The position numbers and the translations under genes were made by a program. The notes beneath the pieces were generated by a model that was not told the origin of the DNA, did not search any database, and saw only the letters and a program-made list of their open reading frames with translations. DNA of 64,000 nucleotides, from assembly GCA_964643895.1 (NCBI GenBank), contig CAZXUE010000003.1, positions 1-64,000 on the forward strand. The letters run 5' to 3'. Shown piece after piece: positions 59,874-64,000 of the stretch. Numbering within the stretch: position 1 is the stretch's first letter; every line of letters starts with the position of its first letter. Source of the DNA: UBA7683 sp964643895. GTDB taxonomy: Bacteria; Patescibacteriota; Saccharimonadia; Saccharimonadales; UBA7683.

Positions 59874-60118
59874 CTTTCGATTACGTCCATCTCGTATAAT
59901 TGTAGGTTGAGTATCTGAGCAAGTTTATCGAGCTGTTGGAATTTGCAGTATTTGATGGGGGAGCCATCGGCTCGGTAGATGCGGTAATAATGGTCGAAGT
60001 GGCGAAGCTCGCCCTTAAAGTTTTTTGCAGAAGTCGGCTTGTTGATTCTTTTAACATACCAGCCAGGTGGTTCGGTTTCTAAAATTCGTTTTATTTTTGC
60101 ATAATGGTTAAACGCCAT
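59870..60118 (-). CDS. Small conserved-looking unknown protein
   Basis: 82 residues on the minus strand, basic N-terminal half, convergent with and overlapping the S51 gene by 4 nt. HFDHYYRIYRADGSPIKYCKFQQLD reads as a compact soluble domain. No family recognised. Confidence 0.6.
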   Translation of the reverse strand: MAFNHYAKIKRILETEPPGWYVKRINKPTSAKNFKGELRHFDHYYRIYRADGSPIKYCKFQQLDKLAQILNLQLYEMDVIES

Positions 60119-60201
60119 AGCTCGATATTACACTGAAATTTGACCGATCGGCCACATTTAGTGCAAATTTTCGGGAATGGACGCTACTTCAGATAAACAT
60201 C

Positions 60202-60246
60202 GGTATTACCTTGACACTAGGTATTACTTTTGATACAGTAATACCT
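60202..60246 (+). promoter_or_regulatory. vapBC promoter and operator
   Basis: TTGACA (60211-60216), 17-nt spacer, TACAGT (60234-60239). AGGTATTAC (60219-60227) and GTAATACCT (60238-60246) form a perfect inverted repeat across the -10, and another GGTATTACC lies at 60202-60210. ATG is 7 nt after the -10. The arrangement suggests autorepression by the antitoxin complex. Confidence 0.75.
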
Positions 60247-60513
60247 ATGAAAACATTTAATACTACAATTACGAGCAAAGGTCAGGTAACGGTACCGGCA
60301 GCAATTCGTAAAAAACTGGGCATTTCACCATCTGATAGACTGAAGGTAAAAGAGGTGAAGGGCCAGATAATTTTGGAGAAAGATGACTACTGGGTGGAAT
60401 TTGAGCGGCTTCAAAAGAAGGTACAGAAACATCGGAAAGAGCGGCGTATTGCACCACTCTTGGTTGAAGAGATTGAGCAGCTTCGCGATCAAGCTTGGAA
60501 AGATCGAGCATAG
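60247..60513 (+). CDS. vapB: AbrB/SpoVT-type antitoxin (VapB-like)
   Basis: 88 residues from the ATG behind the operator (a longer ORF starts in the -35 box). TTITSKGQVTVPAAIRKKLGISPSDRLKVKEVKG is the classical swapped-hairpin AbrB DNA-binding domain; the rest would wrap around the toxin. It ends 3 nt before the PIN toxin gene. Confidence 0.88.
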   Translation: MKTFNTTITSKGQVTVPAAIRKKLGISPSDRLKVKEVKGQIILEKDDYWVEFERLQKKVQKHRKERRIAPLLVEEIEQLRDQAWKDRA

Positions 60514-60516
60514 CAT

Positions 60517-60918
60517 ATGAGCAGTTCGGTTGCATTTGACACAAACTTATTGTTGCGTTGGATACTGCAAGACATTCCAGATCAAGCAAAGCAGGTGATT
60601 GCTATTCTTAAGGATCCGAGCGTGAAAGAAGTACATATTGCAGATCTTGCGTGGGCGGAGGTTGTGTGGATTTTACATTCCTCACGCCTCGGCTATTCGC
60701 GCAAAGATGTTTCAGAGATTGCCGAGATTATCCTGAGGCACCCCAAGGTAAATTGTAATCGAGAGCCGCTGGCAAAAGCCTTGCCGTTTTATGTTGAGCA
60801 TCCGGCAATCTCTTTTGCCGACGCCTGCCTTGCTGCCTATGCAGAGCTGCAAGGCGTGCAGCTCCTTACTTTCGATAAAAAGCTCTCTCGGCAGAGCAAG
60901 CACGCCAGACTGGTTTAA
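60517..60918 (+). CDS. vapC: PIN-domain toxin (VapC-like)
   Basis: 133 residues. Acidic pocket residues in AFDTNLLLRW, the Glu of DLAWAEVVWIL, ISFADACLAAYA and TFDKKL fit a metal-dependent PIN RNase. VapC toxins cut tRNA or rRNA. Directly follows its AbrB-type antitoxin. Confidence 0.88.
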   Translation: MSSSVAFDTNLLLRWILQDIPDQAKQVIAILKDPSVKEVHIADLAWAEVVWILHSSRLGYSRKDVSEIAEIILRHPKVNCNREPLAKALPFYVEHPAISFADACLAAYAELQGVQLLTFDKKLSRQSKHARLV

Positions 60919-60984
60919 GCCTGGCCTACGCGTACCCTTCGCTATCTCGAATATAGTCAACAGATCTGCTCTCTACTTTCAATT

Positions 60985-61041
60985 AGATCTTTCCTCCTTC
61001 GCTGAAGCTACGGTGGACAGGTCGACTGTGCTCAAGATGAC
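60985..61041. repeat. Palindromic element upstream of the heme-reductase-like gene
   Basis: AGATCTTTCC...CTCAAGATGAC, about 57 nt, the closest copy of the element found in the 47330-48616 CDS. Confidence 0.8.
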
Positions 61042-61121
61042 GGATATAAGAAGTTGGTGCCGGAGACGAGAAGGTGCGTGCGGGGTCGGGTTTGGGCTGG
61101 CTGGTCTGTTACAATAAACAT

Positions 61122-61745
61122 ATGAACAATAAAACTACTCTTCGGGTTTGTTCGTGGGGGCTGGGGTTGTTTGTTGTCGCGCTGGCTACTGTTGTATGGG
61201 CTGGAGAGCGACTTGATGGCGGTTCTTTGACTACCTATGATGTCTTTCCACTACTTGGTTTAGCAGCATTTAGTTTGATGTGGACACATTATGTGCTCGG
61301 CTCGTTGAGAAGACTGCTCGGCGTATCTGCGAAAGAGAATAAACTGTATTCTGCGATAAGTAGCTATCTTGTTTTGGCATTTATTCTTTTACACCCTGGC
61401 CTACTCATTTTTCAACTCTACAAAGATGGTTTTGGCTTGCCGCCGCAAAGCTATTTAGAGGTTTACGGTGCAATGAAATTTGCGATTGGGCTCGGTAGTA
61501 TTAGCCTGCTCATCTTTTTGTTGTTTGAGTTGAAGCGGAGGTTTCAGAAGAAATCGTGGTGGAAGTATATCGATTGGGCACAGGTTGTCGCGATGGCAAT
61601 GATTTTTTATCATGGTCTGAGCTTGGGGCGCGAACTTTCTGTAAGCTGGTATAAAGCTGTTTGGTATGTGTACGGTGTCAGCTTGATTGCGGCGATCGTG
61701 TATAATTACTGGTACGATAAGCGAGGCATGAAGGAACAAGTATGA
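61122..61745 (+). CDS. Ferric-reductase-like heme-type membrane protein
   Basis: 207 residues, about six helices, with His in LMWTHYVLGSLRR, FILLHPGLLIFQLY and AMIFYHGLSLGREL, spaced as heme ligands of ferric reductase-like (FRE/MsrQ) domains. No FAD/NAD domain, so it passes electrons from another protein. TACAAT (61110-61115) is 6 nt before ATG. ATGA overlap with the next gene, a cupredoxin. Confidence 0.75.
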   Translation: MNNKTTLRVCSWGLGLFVVALATVVWAGERLDGGSLTTYDVFPLLGLAAFSLMWTHYVLGSLRRLLGVSAKENKLYSAISSYLVLAFILLHPGLLIFQLYKDGFGLPPQSYLEVYGAMKFAIGLGSISLLIFLLFELKRRFQKKSWWKYIDWAQVVAMAMIFYHGLSLGRELSVSWYKAVWYVYGVSLIAAIVYNYWYDKRGMKEQV

Positions 61746-62197
61746 GTAAAAAAGTCATAATAGGAATTGGTGTAGTGGCAATCTTGGCAGCTATTTTGGT
61801 AGCAGTATTTGCGCTCAATCAGGATGCGAACGCGCCAGCTAGCGAGGTAACGGATACTCAGACGAATGAAGGTACTGAACCTGAAGAAGCTTCTGCTGGG
61901 TCAAGTGAAGAAGAGGCGGGTGCTCAGAATGCCACAATTACTTTTACCAACAATGGCTTTTCGCCCAATAATCTCACTGTTAAGAAGGGTGCGATAATAA
62001 CAATAAAAAATGACTCTTCAACACAAGTGCAATTTTCATCAGATGACCACCCAACACATCGTTTAAATACGGAAATGAATGTGCGTGTGTTGGCGCCCGG
62101 TGAATCTGCCACTTTCACTGCCGAAACCGTCGGTACCCACGGCTTCCACGACCACATCGACGACCGTCACGTCGGCATGCTCACCGTTACTGAGTAA
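61742..62197 (+). CDS. Membrane-anchored cupredoxin-like protein
   Basis: 151 residues. N-terminal helix, Glu/Ala-rich linker, then a plastocyanin-like beta fold (ITFTNNGFSPNNLTVKKGAIITIKND). Possible copper ligands in DDHPTHR and GFHDHIDDRHVGM; the usual ligand Cys is missing (GFHDHI in place of YYC.PH), so the site is unusual. Probably extracellular electron carrier with the preceding protein. Confidence 0.8.
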   Translation: MSKKVIIGIGVVAILAAILVAVFALNQDANAPASEVTDTQTNEGTEPEEASAGSSEEEAGAQNATITFTNNGFSPNNLTVKKGAIITIKNDSSTQVQFSSDDHPTHRLNTEMNVRVLAPGESATFTAETVGTHGFHDHIDDRHVGMLTVTE

Positions 62198-62202
62198 TAA
62201 CA

Positions 62203-62982
62203 CTAGTTTAATATCTTTGCTTGGCTCCAGAGGAGGTTGAAGAGTTGGGTCTGTTGGCGGGCGAGTTTTTCGCTGTAGATTTCGACACCAAAAATATCAT
62301 CGCTTTCGTAGCTGAGCAGGCCAACCACATTATCGTAAATGTAGGTTTCAAATTCGATCTTGAATACACTAGGTGATATGTATGCCGTTTGCGAGCCGGG
62401 TAGTTCGGCGCCTGGTTCTTTGGCTCGGTCTAGATTGTTTGTGATATCGAAGCTTTTCAGGTTGCGCTCTTGATAGCGCTCGCGCATCTTCTGGGCAAAA
62501 TGTGTGCCAAGGTGCTTATCAAGGCCAGCTAGCTCAAAAACACGGTACTCTTTGGTGGCCTTGCTTAGGTTAAAGTTCATCTGCTTGAGGCCATCGACAC
62601 CTCGATATTCCACTATCTTGGTGTGGGTGGGGGATTGTTTCTTCAGGTTTTCTAAAATATTCAGTGCAGCAGGGAGCGAGCTTCGGAGCGCTTCGGTCTT
62701 TCGTTCGCGTTCACTTACTAAAAACTCAATGACCTCTGGTTTTTGAGCTTCGTAACTAGTGCCATAATGTCTCTCGTGAATGATAATCAACTGTTTTTCG
62801 GCAAGCTCTTCCAAAAGAGGGTAGAGTTTGGTGCGACCGGTTTTCAGGCCCTTACTGATGGCAAGAACGGTGTTCGGCCCGTATTGCAGTAAAAAGAGGT
62901 ATACCAAAGCCTGTTCTTGCTCTAAGCCCAGTTGTTTTAAATACCTGACAACTTTATTTTGCAGTGAGTTATCAACATGCAT
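62203..62982 (-). CDS. TrmB-like winged-helix regulator
   Basis: 259 residues. N-terminal wHTH (LGLEQEQALVYLFLLQYGPNTVLAIS then RTKLYPLLEELAEKQLI) and a PLD-like TrmB C-terminal domain (DGLKQMNFNLSKATKEYRVFELAG). The longer ORF from 63033 is not preferred, as a TATGAT box lies just before the ATG at 62982. Convergent with the cupredoxin gene. Confidence 0.75.
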   Translation of the reverse strand: MHVDNSLQNKVVRYLKQLGLEQEQALVYLFLLQYGPNTVLAISKGLKTGRTKLYPLLEELAEKQLIIIHERHYGTSYEAQKPEVIEFLVSERERKTEALRSSLPAALNILENLKKQSPTHTKIVEYRGVDGLKQMNFNLSKATKEYRVFELAGLDKHLGTHFAQKMRERYQERNLKSFDITNNLDRAKEPGAELPGSQTAYISPSVFKIEFETYIYDNVVGLLSYESDDIFGVEIYSEKLARQQTQLFNLLWSQAKILN

Positions 62983-63081
62983 GTGGTTATCATAGCAAAA
63001 AAATGTCTGAATGTCCAGACAACTTTTTAACATATCATGAAAAAAGTATTATAGTAACTCAGTAACAGATAAGGAGTTACT

Positions 63082-63765
63082 ATGAACGAGAAATTTAGAC
63101 AAAGGATTGAAGATCATCTTGAAGTAGCATCAGTCGCTGCTTTGGAACGTCGCAGACAACGTAGTATGCCAGATGGTCATCCAGATAAGATAACCGGTTA
63201 TGGTCGGCTATATCCAATCATACCGTTTTACGATGCTGCAATAAAACGAGCAAGAGAAATAAGGCTACAGATGAGACAAGAAATTATCACGCACAAAAGA
63301 GTTGCTGGCGACCAGGACGTGGTAAAGCGCTACCTGGATGAGGTTGATGGTGGCACTAGAATTCCTCAGTCGGAAAGCATACTGTTTGGAGGAAGATCGG
63401 TGCGTTTTATAAGATCACATGATCCCTACGAAAATATTGAATGTGATGAATATGCGTTTGCCGATACGATATCTGAGGACGTGGCCGTGGTAGAAGTAGC
63501 GGCAAATGCGAAAACGCCTAATCAACGGGTGCTGGGCGGTACGAAAACGGTCGAGCAGTTTATTAGAGGAGTAGGGGTGCTTACGGTAGTTTCCGAAGAT
63601 GGTGTAGTGCAAGAATATACTTTTGATGATACTACCCCTGACAATGCACGATCTGTTGAGGTTGAGATAGGTCAAGTTATGCAGTGGCAGGCGGGTGAGA
63701 GCGGTCTCATATTTGCCGAGATTTGTGAACCTCCTTATAAAGATGGGAGATTTGAAAACTTATAA
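63082..63765 (+). CDS. Unknown soluble protein
   Basis: 227 residues, no membrane helix, no family recognised. AAGGAG 5 nt before ATG gives a good start; a TATTAT-like box lies 35 nt upstream. N-terminal half Arg/Lys-rich, C-terminal half beta-like and acidic. Confidence 0.65.
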   Translation: MNEKFRQRIEDHLEVASVAALERRRQRSMPDGHPDKITGYGRLYPIIPFYDAAIKRAREIRLQMRQEIITHKRVAGDQDVVKRYLDEVDGGTRIPQSESILFGGRSVRFIRSHDPYENIECDEYAFADTISEDVAVVEVAANAKTPNQRVLGGTKTVEQFIRGVGVLTVVSEDGVVQEYTFDDTTPDNARSVEVEIGQVMQWQAGESGLIFAEICEPPYKDGRFENL

Positions 63766-63808
63766 CTCAAGTGTTGATCTTTATTATAATATTGTTATAA
63801 TGTTTTGT

Positions 63809-64000
63809 ATGATACAAAGTACGCAAAAGATTATCAAAATTGGCTCGAGCGCTGGGGTAACTATTCCTGCAAAACTGCTCAAACAAGAGGGGATTAAGAT
63901 AGGTGATGAAGTAGAAGTAGAAATTACTCCGATTAATCAACGTTCTCACAAGAAGAACGCTGCTGATAAAGATATCGATGCATTGACCCGCCGGTTTATA
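63809..64000 (+). CDS. AbrB/MazE-type DNA-binding protein, partial
   Basis: 64 codons to the right edge. QKIIKIGSSAGVTIPAKLL then GIKIGDEVEVEI is the AbrB/MazE swapped-hairpin domain. TATAAT (63795-63800) is 8 nt before ATG. A toxin partner may follow outside the window. Confidence 0.8.
   Translation, partial: MIQSTQKIIKIGSSAGVTIPAKLLKQEGIKIGDEVEVEITPINQRSHKKNAADKDIDALTRRFI

Noticed and set aside
1..64000. UGA recoded as glycine (Gracilibacteria-type code)
   Set aside because: murD, murL and the ORF at 50242 end in TGA at the expected length, and RF2 with its SPF motif is encoded.
1..64000. tRNA, rRNA and CRISPR arrays
   Set aside because: I looked for T-arm signatures and regularly spaced repeats in the intergenic regions and found none I could support.

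Overview
The window looks like a chromosomal segment of a Candidate Phyla Radiation bacterium, most like Saccharibacteria (TM7). This is inferred from compact gene spacing, many short starts with a -10 box only 6-10 bases before ATG, an archaeal-type ProRS, a MurD-MurL pair, a TraG/VirD4-like ATPase, and many single-TM or soluble proteins of no recognisable family. TGA ends several conserved genes (murD, murL), so the code is standard and not the UGA=Gly code of Gracilibacteria. No rRNA, tRNA or CRISPR array was seen. Two runs of 10 N (19902-19911, 43315-43324) are scaffold gaps. All calls come from reading the sequence; no search or folding was run.

Layout. 1-2550: minus-strand T4SS-type ATPase running off the left edge, behind a structured 5' leader. 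2.7-11.7 kb: a reduced rpsB-tsf-frr-uppS-rseP-proS cluster without the pyrH, cdsA and dxr found in it elsewhere, with unknown or unrelated genes between. 11.8-16 kb: greA, a lysine-less PLP-fold protein, a TrmB-like regulator and aspartokinase. 16-25.9 kb: LysRS fused to an AlaX-like editing domain, a MacB-type ABC pair, unknown proteins (one split by an in-frame TAA), serS and hpf. 25.9-28.4 kb: a high-GC, foreign-looking membrane-protein gene between strong promoters and a multi-hairpin region. 28.4-43 kb: secA, M16 peptidase, murD-murL, prfB, ftsEX, a PcsB-like CHAP hydrolase, FemAB-like ligase, S41 protease and a GT4 glycosyltransferase. 43-57.7 kb: pyrG, a response regulator, an FHA-like protein, rpmA, a methyltransferase carrying a palindromic element in its reading frame, membrane proteins, xseAB, a 280-bp palindrome, a histidine kinase/receiver pair and recO. 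57.7-64 kb: glyS, an S51 peptidase, a VapBC pair, a heme-reductase-like membrane protein with a cupredoxin, a TrmB-like regulator, an unknown gene and a partial AbrB-type gene.

The most interesting signal is regulatory. Three synthetase loci (proS, ask-lysS, glyS) are each preceded by a promoter, a very short leader ORF rich in the cognate codons (Pro; Lys/Thr; Gly) and a terminator-like hairpin, sometimes with a competing antiterminator pairing. pyrG has a 42-codon leader ORF running through a strong terminator and overlapping its start, like E. coli pyrL-pyrBI, and greA has a promoter-proximal terminator reminiscent of E. coli GraL. Together they suggest that ribosome-coupled transcription attenuation is a main regulatory mode in this reduced genome.
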